A stretch of 64,000 bases of DNA. Origin: Mixta intestinalis (GTDB lineage Bacteria > Pseudomonadota > Gammaproteobacteria > Enterobacterales > Enterobacteriaceae). Position 1 is the stretch's first letter. Each line of letters starts with the position of its first letter. The notes beneath the pieces were generated by a model that ran no database searches, was not told the origin of the DNA, and saw nothing but the letters and a program-made list of their open reading frames with translations. The stretch spans positions 1 to 64,000 of the forward strand of contig NZ_CP028272.1 of the NCBI RefSeq assembly GCF_009914055.1, given 5' to 3'. This document shows, piece by piece, positions 22,708-31,687 of the stretch. The position numbers were made by a program, and so were the translations under genes.

Positions 22708-25700
22708 TTACTCAAGTGTTTTTTGAATTTTATTTTCCAGTTCCGGCTCAGGTTCACTTCGCTCATGGCGCATGACATTGATTTCCTCATTCATCATCGG
22801 GGTATGGTTTTCACGCTCTGTCCAGAGCTCGTAGTCGCGGTAATCAATTTCTTCTTCTGCCTGCAGCTCCTCCAGAGCTGCTTCAAGTGCAGATTCAAGC
22901 GTGGCCTCATAATCCCTGTCACTGACATCCGGAGAGTGCCGTTCATCATCGATGGAAGGTTCCTGTATTTTCTCTTCCTGTTCCTGTGCGGCCTTAATAG
23001 CTTTTTCCAGCACCTCGGCCTCGCGACGGTCCAGTTCATCACCGGAAGACTCAGCCTCAACCGGCAGGCTTTTGTTCTCAGAGGGTTTACTGTGGTCAGC
23101 AGACAGCACCACCGGGCTTTCGGGATTCTCTTTCATTAACTGAAGCGCTTCTGAAATATCCGCCGCTTCCAGCACCTTCCCATGCTTTTCACCGCGCTGC
23201 AGAACTATATGGTTGCCGTCCGCTGCGCCTTCATAATGCGCGGCATCAAAGTTTACATTCCCGCTAGTAGGCGACACGGGTACATGCCAGTTACCCCGCT
23301 GCCTGCCATGTTCGTTAATAACAGGCCAAATCATTTCAGGCGATTTCCCAGCCATAAAGCGCGCATCTGCCGTCAGGGCTTGATCAACCCGATCGGCCAG
23401 GCGAGTATCAGATACCGGCAAGCTTTTATTCCATACCAGCATCTCCCGCCCGGCGCGCACGTCTTCATTTTGCATCAGAATGTCGTGTACCGTCTGACGA
23501 CGCCCGCTGTTTCTCTCAACACGGCTAATCCAGCCTGACATGTTGTCAAAATAAGTCTGAATATGTTCTTTTGAGCGGGACAGCTGCACGTAGGTACTGT
23601 CCAGAGCGGCCATTCGTTTTCTGGCACCAGACTCACCAAAAAGGCCTATCAGATATTTTACTGAAGCGCCCTGTGAGCTGTATGTCGTAACGGCGTAGCC
23701 GTAATCCATATGTCGATCTGCGTGGCGGGCTGTGGGATCAAGGAGAACCTGCTGATGACCCGTATCAAGTGTGATTTTACCATCGTCGCTGATACCTGAT
23801 ACAACCGCAATGTCGCTGGCTCGCAGGTTGCGCTCACGATCGGTAGACGTAAGACGGATTTTTTCTCCAACGCTGATTTCACGCTTCACCTCATCGAAAA
23901 CCGCCACATTCTCTTTACGCAATTCAGCTGGGCTCATCCACCGGTTCGCTGTGTCGTCCAGCCCGGTCAGATGTACTATGCCGCTTTCAACTTCAGTTAT
24001 GCTAACCCGATAATATTTTTCGCCCTGACGTACCACGCTACCAAAATGATCGGCCCAGAACTTTTGACGACCAAGATCTGCGTTACTGTTATTAATGCGT
24101 ACCAGCAGCGGCACCGTGACACTGTCACCAAGAGCGCCCTGTTTCTTCAGTTTTTCATGAACCGCATCGTTTATAGCCTGCCGATCTTCATTAAGTTCCG
24201 ACACAATAAGAGTGTTGTTTCGGGCATCCGGCGTCCGGCCAGTGTAATCATCTGCTATAAGCCCGATAAGATTCAGTGCCGAATTATTATCCGGATCGGA
24301 CACGCCTTCGATTTTACTAACACCATCAATAGCACTGCTTTTCGGCACATAAGCGCCCGGAAGACGCGGTACAACTTTTGGACTTATTTTCTCCGAAACC
24401 CGAACTGCCTCACGGACGTTGCCAGCGATAATTGCTTCTACTGCAGGCTTTAATGCGGGGATCTGGCGCACAATTTCTTTCATTACAGTAATATCAGCCG
24501 CACTGCGTTCAAGGGTAAGCGTAAATGGTGCACCGGACTCCAGAGACTTCAACTGGTCCTTATCACCGCTGAGCACAGCTCTACCACCGCCCTCAGCTAT
24601 AAGATTCATCAGTGAAGCCATCTGAGCATTACCGTTCATGGATGATTCATCAATTACAAAAACGGTGTTGCTAAAATCACGCGGCTGCCCGGCGGCTTGC
24701 CACTTACTACTTTCGCTAAGAAAGCTGGCAATAGTTTGTGCAGGAATACCTGCGCCAGAAAGTTCGCTGACAGCGCGGTGCGTAGGGGCAAGACCGCGAA
24801 TTTCGGGAGCATTCTGCACAGCCGACAGCGCCGCTGCCACAGCTCGAAACTGCGTGGTTTTACCCACTCCGGCATAACCCTGTATTGCGATGAAACGGTC
24901 ACGGGTCGTCAGAATAAGGTTGCCAGATTCGCGCTGGCCATCCGTCAGTCCTGCAGCCTTGTCTTTGCTCAATCCTCCTTCAAGAAGTGGTTTTACACTG
25001 TTTTTGCCTTCAGCAATGTGACGGAGGATTGTTACCTCATTTTCAAAATTTTCACGTGAAACAAACGTGCCAGCTGGTCCCTGCTCCGCACTCAGCGCAA
25101 AAATTTCTCCGCGCTGCACTAACCGCAAAAGTTCATTTGCCGCACGCTGAGGGCTGATACTGCTGTCGGTGTTAATCATTTCAGCCATTACATTGACGCC
25201 GGTAAACGTCACTTTCGTGCCAGTGGCCTTCTCTATGGCCAGTCGTACCACGCGCTCCGGTCGCGACATTTTCCGGGACTCGAGTTCTCTTAACGCATCA
25301 GTCAGATCACTTTCACCAGCGAGTGACCTGATACTTTGTGTCACGCTCACAACCGGACCGTTTTCCTTAAGCCGTCTGTTGATGGTCGCTTCATCAAGCG
25401 GAGTGAATGCGATCACGTCTGACCCACTGCGGCGTAGCATGTTAATGGTTGAATCGTTTACATCTTTGCCCGACAGCACGGCTAACACGGTGCCCTCGCT
25501 ACGCCGCGTATTACCAAAAGACTCTGCATAGGCATAGTCAACATACAGCGGCGCATTACGATCCACCCTTACGCTCTGCCCCTTTGAGTTTTTCATTGTG
25601 ATAACATCCCTGAACAACCAGCGCCCCTCCTTTACACCTGTGACAGTCAGTTTTTCACCACTGGCGGCGCGGATGTTAAGTTCTGCAGTAGCACGCAGTT

Positions 25701-27855
25701 GCTCGCCTTCCCGCAGCTCCAGTTTTTTCTCGCGAAACAGCCGGTAATGGCTGTCGATACTGCTGATACTGATCCCGTGCTTCTGTCCCTTCTCATCCGA
25801 CACGGTCAGCAAATTGTGACGTTCGCTCACGCCGGTGATGGTGAAAACGGTCTTCTCCCCTTTTCCCTCATGTTTCTCGAGCACCATATCCTTGCGATAG
25901 ATGCTGCGATCGTTACGGTTAGAGGTATCAAGCCATACCGGTACCCGAACAGTAACTTCGCCCAGTACCCTTCCAAGCACCCCCTCTTCAGTAAGGATTT
26001 CCCGGGTCTGGTTCGTAAGCTGGTCACGCGTACGTGCATTGCCCGCCTGCAGCGACACAGGTCTTCCTTGCGCTTTTTCCTGTGCGTAATAGCGTGCAGC
26101 AACACGGAGCCGATCCTGGACCGTGTCTTTCTGAACCATTGTTACACGTACATCTTCGCTCTTCGGTGTCGCGGTAAACTGCTTCACGCCAGCACTGCTC
26201 AGTACTGCGGAAGCAAAGCCTGCTGCTCGCCTTGCGTGAGTATCGAAGACCAGGGTGGTAGCGTCGTGCTGTGCCGCTATTTTCAACACATCGTGTAATC
26301 CGGATGTATTAAATCGTTCTGATTCAGCTACCATCACCAGCGGACGCGACGGTAACTCAGCCGTTTTTATCTCTTCCGCTGTCATGAGCATTACGCCTGG
26401 TTTATCCTGAAAATCATTTTTCTGGCGTTTATATGCAGCTCCATCTGCGGCCACAACGATCAGCGGACGTTTATTTTCGCTGGCCATTGTTATGACACTG
26501 CGGTTCAGTTCACTGATAAACTGCGTGCCGCCACGCACGTCTATGAGTGATACAGCGCGATCAGCATCAGCTATTTGTGCCAGCACACCTTTTTTAGCTG
26601 CTGGCATTACGAGCATACCGCGTTTTTCTGCAAGTCCGGCTGCAAGCTGTGCCAGACGCGCTTCGTCGCGAACGTGGAGAGCAGTTGTAAACAGCGTCTG
26701 ATTTTTGTCCACAGCAATTAACTGACCACGAGAAACGGCATTGTTGATTGCCTGACGCGCTTTTACGTAGACACCACGCTCCATAGGGATGTGGTTAAGT
26801 AAATTTGTCATCACGTCATCGTAAGTCACACGCACGTTTTTTAAAGACAAGCGATCAATTGTCTCCCGTACCACACCATCTAACTCAGAAGGCGTGATGG
26901 ATTCGGCAGCTTTTCCTTTGACTCTGGTATTTTCAATATCATTTTTCTGGTATTTCAGACGCCTCTCGAGCACCTCCTGCCTGAATTTCCCGACATCGAA
27001 GCCGGTTTCCTTCAACTTCTCCTGCCAGTGTTCGCGCAGAGCTTCAGGGTCTTCCAGATGCTTCGCCTGTCGCGAATCAAGCGCAGCTATGCTCTTTTGC
27101 TTCGCCGTGGCATCCTCTCCAACGAGATCGATAATCTCCTGGCGGCGGGAAGAAAAGGGTGTCACCGGCACACCAGTGATATCCCATTCACCACGGGGAC
27201 CGGTATCTTCTGTCTGATAACCTGCTGGCTCAATAATTGAGCGATAATGTCCGCGATAAAGAGCGCCGATGCTGACCTGTTCTTTCCACACGATGTCGGT
27301 GAAACCCTGCTTGCCTTTAGTATCGGTAGACAGAGTTTTCCATCCATCCTTTGAAAGTGTTGCATTAGCTACAACTGCATGGGTATGCATTGCAGGGTCA
27401 AGGTTGCGGCTGGTGTCATGCATGAAGGTTGCGATCACTAAATTGCCGGTTTGCTCCATACTGGTGATGCCGTCTGACATAGTGCGCGTGGTAGCGAGCT
27501 TTTCCACCTCATCCAGCGTGCGGCGCACAGCCTCTTTATGCGCATCAATCAGAAAAGTGTCGCCGGTCACCAGCGCCAGTACCGAAGCGCTTTTGGGTGC
27601 TGAAAACGTGAGATCATAACCGGGGCGATGTTTATTTACGCCGCCCTCCATCCGGCTCATATCTGTGCCATCCGGAAGCTTGCCTTCCAGTACGGCCATA
27701 AAGGTTTCAGGGTTTATCGGGCCTTCAAGACCCAGATTTTCTGAACCAGTTCCATACCATTCAGTGGACTGCTCGCCCAGAAAGTAATAGTTATCTTCTT
27801 TGGTGTAATAAGCACCAGCCTTACCGGCATTTTTGACTGAAGAAACAGACAGCAT
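22708..27855 (-). CDS. traI: Conjugative relaxase/helicase TraI
   Basis: A 1715-residue MOB-F relaxase-helicase (F TraI is 1756). The N-terminal relaxase has paired tyrosines Y16/Y17 and Y23/Y24 (AGKAGAYYTKEDNYYFLG), the NKHRPGYDLTFSAPKS segment and the HTHAVVAN histidine motif that binds the metal. A RecD-like helicase follows in the middle, with Walker A GYAGVGKTT and the DESSMNG box. It nicks oriT at the predicted site near 50877, stays bound to the 5' end and unwinds the plasmid during transfer. It starts 8 bases after traD ends and is the last tra gene here; in F, traX and finO would follow. Confidence 0.97.
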   Translation of the reverse strand: MLSVSSVKNAGKAGAYYTKEDNYYFLGEQSTEWYGTGSENLGLEGPINPETFMAVLEGKLPDGTDMSRMEGGVNKHRPGYDLTFSAPKSASVLALVTGDTFLIDAHKEAVRRTLDEVEKLATTRTMSDGITSMEQTGNLVIATFMHDTSRNLDPAMHTHAVVANATLSKDGWKTLSTDTKGKQGFTDIVWKEQVSIGALYRGHYRSIIEPAGYQTEDTGPRGEWDITGVPVTPFSSRRQEIIDLVGEDATAKQKSIAALDSRQAKHLEDPEALREHWQEKLKETGFDVGKFRQEVLERRLKYQKNDIENTRVKGKAAESITPSELDGVVRETIDRLSLKNVRVTYDDVMTNLLNHIPMERGVYVKARQAINNAVSRGQLIAVDKNQTLFTTALHVRDEARLAQLAAGLAEKRGMLVMPAAKKGVLAQIADADRAVSLIDVRGGTQFISELNRSVITMASENKRPLIVVAADGAAYKRQKNDFQDKPGVMLMTAEEIKTAELPSRPLVMVAESERFNTSGLHDVLKIAAQHDATTLVFDTHARRAAGFASAVLSSAGVKQFTATPKSEDVRVTMVQKDTVQDRLRVAARYYAQEKAQGRPVSLQAGNARTRDQLTNQTREILTEEGVLGRVLGEVTVRVPVWLDTSNRNDRSIYRKDMVLEKHEGKGEKTVFTITGVSERHNLLTVSDEKGQKHGISISSIDSHYRLFREKKLELREGEQLRATAELNIRAASGEKLTVTGVKEGRWLFRDVITMKNSKGQSVRVDRNAPLYVDYAYAESFGNTRRSEGTVLAVLSGKDVNDSTINMLRRSGSDVIAFTPLDEATINRRLKENGPVVSVTQSIRSLAGESDLTDALRELESRKMSRPERVVRLAIEKATGTKVTFTGVNVMAEMINTDSSISPQRAANELLRLVQRGEIFALSAEQGPAGTFVSRENFENEVTILRHIAEGKNSVKPLLEGGLSKDKAAGLTDGQRESGNLILTTRDRFIAIQGYAGVGKTTQFRAVAAALSAVQNAPEIRGLAPTHRAVSELSGAGIPAQTIASFLSESSKWQAAGQPRDFSNTVFVIDESSMNGNAQMASLMNLIAEGGGRAVLSGDKDQLKSLESGAPFTLTLERSAADITVMKEIVRQIPALKPAVEAIIAGNVREAVRVSEKISPKVVPRLPGAYVPKSSAIDGVSKIEGVSDPDNNSALNLIGLIADDYTGRTPDARNNTLIVSELNEDRQAINDAVHEKLKKQGALGDSVTVPLLVRINNSNADLGRQKFWADHFGSVVRQGEKYYRVSITEVESGIVHLTGLDDTANRWMSPAELRKENVAVFDEVKREISVGEKIRLTSTDRERNLRASDIAVVSGISDDGKITLDTGHQQVLLDPTARHADRHMDYGYAVTTYSSQGASVKYLIGLFGESGARKRMAALDSTYVQLSRSKEHIQTYFDNMSGWISRVERNSGRRQTVHDILMQNEDVRAGREMLVWNKSLPVSDTRLADRVDQALTADARFMAGKSPEMIWPVINEHGRQRGNWHVPVSPTSGNVNFDAAHYEGAADGNHIVLQRGEKHGKVLEAADISEALQLMKENPESPVVLSADHSKPSENKSLPVEAESSGDELDRREAEVLEKAIKAAQEQEEKIQEPSIDDERHSPDVSDRDYEATLESALEAALEELQAEEEIDYRDYELWTERENHTPMMNEEINVMRHERSEPEPELENKIQKTLE

Positions 27856-27863
27856 AATCCACC

Positions 27864-29951
27864 TCAGAAACGATCGTCAGGGTCGAAATCGCGGTGTTTT
27901 ACAGCATCCACCGACTGAAGGGGTTTATCTGCTTCCGGTTGTGGCGCTGCAGCTGGCTCTTTGGTCGGCAATGTAACAGCAGAGGCTGTGTTGTCTTCAG
28001 TGAGTACTGGTAAGGTCACTACCACTACGCGTCCGCCAGATTCTTCCTGTTCAGATTGCACAGCTGGTAAAGATTCTGTTTTGGCGGTTGCATCGGCACC
28101 TTCAGCGGGACACACTGTGTCGCCAAAGAGTCGGCCCATAATTTGACTTATCCGGCTATCACTGTCCTGGTTCGCAAGCTTTGCCTCAATATCTGGATCT
28201 AACGCCTCTTCAACATCACGTGAAATGTGACCTTCTGCGATTTCGCGATAGGGTTTCCAGGGCAGTTTCATGCGTACCACCGGCCAACTACCTGGCAAAG
28301 TGACATAACATTCGAGATCGTTCAGTTTTTGCACGTCTGAATAGCTGACCAGGTATTCGTTGATCTCGTCTTTGGAGTACTGTACGCCGTCGCGGATAAT
28401 GTCGATGCCATAGCTGTACTGATCCTTGAACTTTTTATGTTTTTTTTCACCGATTTCCTTCTGCACCCATTCTGCGACAGAACCGCTGGGTGCACGGTAA
28501 AACATACGGGTATTCAGCAAATCCCAGATAGATTTGGCCATGTAGTTACCGTAGATTTGCTCCAGTTGCGGGTAGTTCTGCAAACCTACGAGGGTACAAC
28601 CGCCGAACTTACGCGCCTCTGCACAAAATTCCGGCAAGACAGGCAGTTTGTGCAGGGATGGAAGCTCATCAAGGAAAAGCCAGATGCGCCGCTGGCGATT
28701 AGCTTTCAGGCCCAGAATGTTGCACATGGTTATATAGAGCCATGCGCTCAACAGTGGTTTTAGCGCGTTGTGATTACTGCCGTCGCTCGAGATAAAAATC
28801 CACGAATTATCACCGTTAGCGTCCTCGGTATGCAGCCAGTCACGGATATTGAAGGGGCGACGCCCTTTCTGATCGAGTCCCTGAAGGTAGCGAAGCGATC
28901 GAACATAGGTGGTAAGGATTGTGCGAATGGTCATCGCAGTTTTTTCGATGCTGCCATCTACCAGATTTGCCGCGTCTGTACCATCAAGGTACTGGCGCAG
29001 TTCTGCCAGGCTAATGGACATTAATTTTTTCAGCAGTCCGCTGATACTACGGTTCTTCTCACGGGCCATTCTCCGCGCAGTGGCCACAAACAACGAGCGG
29101 GCCGACAGCACCCAAAACGGATCGCTACTACCGCTGCTGTCGGGTAAGAGTGAGACCGCAAAGTTTTCAAACTCGCCCACTGTCTGACATTCTTCCCACA
29201 GGTCCCACGAAGCACAGCGCACTTCGAAAGGATTAAGAATGATGTCTCTATCCTGTCGGTAGAAAATGGGAATAAAGTTATTACCTTTATCATAAATAAC
29301 GACGCGATCGCCCCGTTCACGTAGCTGGCGTAGCATGTCGTTCATCGCAGTAGTTTTGCCGGTCCCTACAGTACCATGCAGGCCAAAGTTCTGGATTTCT
29401 GAATCCTGCAGAATATGCAGACCGCATATAGACAGAGGCGATTTGAGGCCTGCCTTTTTGAGCAGTCGGTTTAATTCTTCCGGGTTGTCAGCAAGCGTCC
29501 TGCCCCCAGTAATCTCGCTCTTGCGTTGACTGGCTCCTTTGCTACCCAGATACCAGGTAACAGCCATCATGGCGGCCAAAAAGCTGATTGATGCAATACC
29601 CCAACCGTAAAAAGCGTTGTCTTTGACACGTTCCCCCATCAGCACAAAATAGGGATCGTTTAATACCTGCAGTGCGGTGTGTTTGAACTCCACGACTTCG
29701 CCGCCCGGACGCTCAAAATGAAAGGTCCAGCTGGGCCCTTCATTTAATTTAGCCAGTGGTTTTGCGAACCAGTAGGCACAGCCGTGTAAAAATTCCTGCA
29801 GCGTAAGCCGCAGGAGCATCCAGCCTAAAAATATCAGTACAGAAAAAAGCACAACCCAGTATGAGGCGATGTTCATGATCTGCAGAAACATGCCAATCAT
29901 GTATTTCATCACCTGACCGCCCTGGGTGAAATCGCGGGCGTTAAGGCTCAT
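27864..29951 (-). CDS. traD: Type IV coupling protein TraD
   Basis: A 695-residue VirD4-type coupling ATPase. Two N-terminal membrane segments (around residues 20-48 and 107-127) precede the cytoplasmic ATPase with Walker A GTVGTGKTT near residue 195 and Walker B WLFLDELPSL near 425. It links the TraI-DNA complex to the transfer channel. The start MSLNARDFTQGGQ corresponds to that of F TraD. The C-terminal tail is acidic and Pro/Ala-rich and ends in DPDDRF; F TraD has a longer Gln-Pro-rich tail. It sits directly upstream of traI. Confidence 0.95.
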   Translation of the reverse strand: MSLNARDFTQGGQVMKYMIGMFLQIMNIASYWVVLFSVLIFLGWMLLRLTLQEFLHGCAYWFAKPLAKLNEGPSWTFHFERPGGEVVEFKHTALQVLNDPYFVLMGERVKDNAFYGWGIASISFLAAMMAVTWYLGSKGASQRKSEITGGRTLADNPEELNRLLKKAGLKSPLSICGLHILQDSEIQNFGLHGTVGTGKTTAMNDMLRQLRERGDRVVIYDKGNNFIPIFYRQDRDIILNPFEVRCASWDLWEECQTVGEFENFAVSLLPDSSGSSDPFWVLSARSLFVATARRMAREKNRSISGLLKKLMSISLAELRQYLDGTDAANLVDGSIEKTAMTIRTILTTYVRSLRYLQGLDQKGRRPFNIRDWLHTEDANGDNSWIFISSDGSNHNALKPLLSAWLYITMCNILGLKANRQRRIWLFLDELPSLHKLPVLPEFCAEARKFGGCTLVGLQNYPQLEQIYGNYMAKSIWDLLNTRMFYRAPSGSVAEWVQKEIGEKKHKKFKDQYSYGIDIIRDGVQYSKDEINEYLVSYSDVQKLNDLECYVTLPGSWPVVRMKLPWKPYREIAEGHISRDVEEALDPDIEAKLANQDSDSRISQIMGRLFGDTVCPAEGADATAKTESLPAVQSEQEESGGRVVVVTLPVLTEDNTASAVTLPTKEPAAAPQPEADKPLQSVDAVKHRDFDPDDRF

Positions 29952-30077
29952 AGGAAAATCCTTTTCTTGAAGTCAAAGACTTACTTGCAAAGTTTCGGGT
30001 ACCCAAAACCAGGCAGGTGACTGCGAAGAGATTATTACGATACAAACTGGCCCATGCGGGCTGATGTGAGGTTCTGC

Positions 30078-30983
30078 TTAATCCACCTGAAACAGCGGCT
30101 GGTTAATCTGGCTTTCAACAAAATGTTTTTCTGAGTCGGTCAGGGCGCGAAAATGCGAGGAGAACTGACGGATAACGTTCATCAGGTTATTAGTATTCGT
30201 AAAAAAGACCGGGCAGACTGTACGTACTTCCTGCATTACGGGCTGAATAAGCGAGGTGAATGCATCGAGCCTGCCTGTTTCCTTCAGGTCGTTTTTTATA
30301 AGCTCTTCTTGCTCGGTAACCGGGCATACGGTTACGCCAGGAGTGGAGAACAGTACGCGCAATGTGTCAGAGCACTCACGCACTTTACAGTCAAACGCAT
30401 CCTCCAGAGCCGGGAGGCTTTTATTACCACGCCAGGGAGAAATCAGGCGTTCAGGCTCCACGGTCGCAGCAGTGTAATACTCGGTTTGCTGCCGGATAAT
30501 TCCAGCCGGATCGGCACGACGCCAGATGGCAGTTTCGCGCACTGATGGTCTGTCACCGGCATTGACGGTCAAACGAGGCTGACAGGAAGCAGGTATCCAG
30601 TTCATGGCTACTTCCGGAGTTTTATCACCGTAAGGTGAATTGTAAAACCCACTCCATAGTTGAATTAAGTCTGTTGCTGCATCGTCATTGCCTACAATGT
30701 GCATATGCACCCGATGTACCGATACATCGCCCTGTACAGCCCAGCGAGTAATAACAGTAATGTCAGACACGTGTTTATCCGTATTAAGTAAAATTCCCTT
30801 AACAGCTTTACGTCCTTTTTTTCGACAAACATAATGCAGACGTTTATTAGGCGACGGGAACCTGACAGTAATATCTCTTTCTTCTTGCAAGCGCAGACCT
30901 AACTCAGGAATTTCAACATCAATTAAATTAACCGAGATGTTTGAGTAATTCAGAAAATAAGATGGGGTCAGATGTATGAGCAT
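30078..30983 (-). CDS. Unknown protein between traS and traD
   Basis: A 301-residue soluble protein of unknown function in the place where F has traT. It has no signal peptide, lipobox or membrane helix, so it is not a TraT-type exclusion lipoprotein. It contains regular beta-rich stretches (LQEERDITVRFPSPNKRLHY, VSVHRVHMHIVGNDDA) and a helical C-terminal half (LMNVIRQFSSHFRALTDSEK). A start at 30983 (MLIHLTPSYFL) is supported by a GAGG just ahead. Its operon place suggests a transfer or regulatory accessory role; an insertion of unrelated cargo is equally possible. Confidence 0.65.
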   Translation of the reverse strand: MLIHLTPSYFLNYSNISVNLIDVEIPELGLRLQEERDITVRFPSPNKRLHYVCRKKGRKAVKGILLNTDKHVSDITVITRWAVQGDVSVHRVHMHIVGNDDAATDLIQLWSGFYNSPYGDKTPEVAMNWIPASCQPRLTVNAGDRPSVRETAIWRRADPAGIIRQQTEYYTAATVEPERLISPWRGNKSLPALEDAFDCKVRECSDTLRVLFSTPGVTVCPVTEQEELIKNDLKETGRLDAFTSLIQPVMQEVRTVCPVFFTNTNNLMNVIRQFSSHFRALTDSEKHFVESQINQPLFQVD

Positions 30984-31099
30984 GGGAACCTCAACATTTC
31001 AAATAACATGATGTGAACACCCTACCGAAAAGCAGGGCTAAGCTAAGACTTTTATGTCTTGATTAATTTATTTCATTTCAATCTCAAGTGAATAAAGTG

Positions 31100-31130
31100 C
31101 AGGTTTACCCAATGTAACCGGGCAAACCTT
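31100..31130 (-). terminator. Hairpin downstream of traS
   Basis: AGGTTTACCC (31101-31110) and GGGCAAACCT (31120-31129) pair with one mismatch just after the traS stop, in a gene-free 168-base stretch. It may partly end transcription of the tra operon before the unknown gene and traD. Confidence 0.4.
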
Positions 31131-31151
31131 AATCAAGAACTCTCATATATG

Positions 31152-31682
31152 TTAGTTATAAGATTTATTACGTACTGCTTTTACAGCGCCAATGATACTT
31201 GATATCTGATATCGAGAAATATCTATATTAAAAACAATCGCCATTAAAAAAGTAACTATCATGTTACCTATTACAAGAGGCAAAATGCTCCATTCGGTGA
31301 AAATTCCTGACACACCACAAACAATCAATAGCACAAGCCACACTAAACCGTAAAAATTAATTTTCCTTGCAATAACTTTAACTAGACTTAATTCCTTTAG
31401 TCTCTCATCTCCTATCATATTGGACAAATTTGCATATGTAGCAATAAAAGAAAATATTACAACCCAATGGAACAATCCAAACGCTACAAAAAACAACCAC
31501 AACCCGATATTTTTTGGTAAAGGAAGCGAAAAATAACTTACCCCGCCCAATACGCAGTAAATAATAAAATGATACTTCACCTTCCCAAACATACTAAAAA
31601 AACCCGGTATTTTCCGCTGAGAAGAGCATATTATATTAATTATTTCTTTTGAATCTTTTTGTATTTCTTCATATGTCATCAT
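31152..31682 (-). CDS. traS: Entry exclusion membrane protein TraS
   Basis: A 176-residue inner-membrane protein with four predicted helices (around residues 36-52, 60-85, 112-128, 132-152) and a cytoplasmic C-terminal tail. Size, topology and position right after traG identify TraS, the entry-exclusion protein of F-like plasmids, which varies greatly in sequence and recognises the cognate donor TraG. AT content is higher than in neighbouring tra genes, as is common for traS. Starts 5 bases after the traG stop. Confidence 0.75.
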   Translation of the reverse strand: MMTYEEIQKDSKEIINIICSSQRKIPGFFSMFGKVKYHFIIYCVLGGVSYFSLPLPKNIGLWLFFVAFGLFHWVVIFSFIATYANLSNMIGDERLKELSLVKVIARKINFYGLVWLVLLIVCGVSGIFTEWSILPLVIGNMIVTFLMAIVFNIDISRYQISSIIGAVKAVRNKSYN

Positions 31683-31687
31683 GCGTA

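Noticed and set aside
22723..27619. Many open frames opposite traI (for example 23971-24453 and 25699-26298)
   Set aside because: They are shadows of the long traI reading frame; traI has all family motifs.
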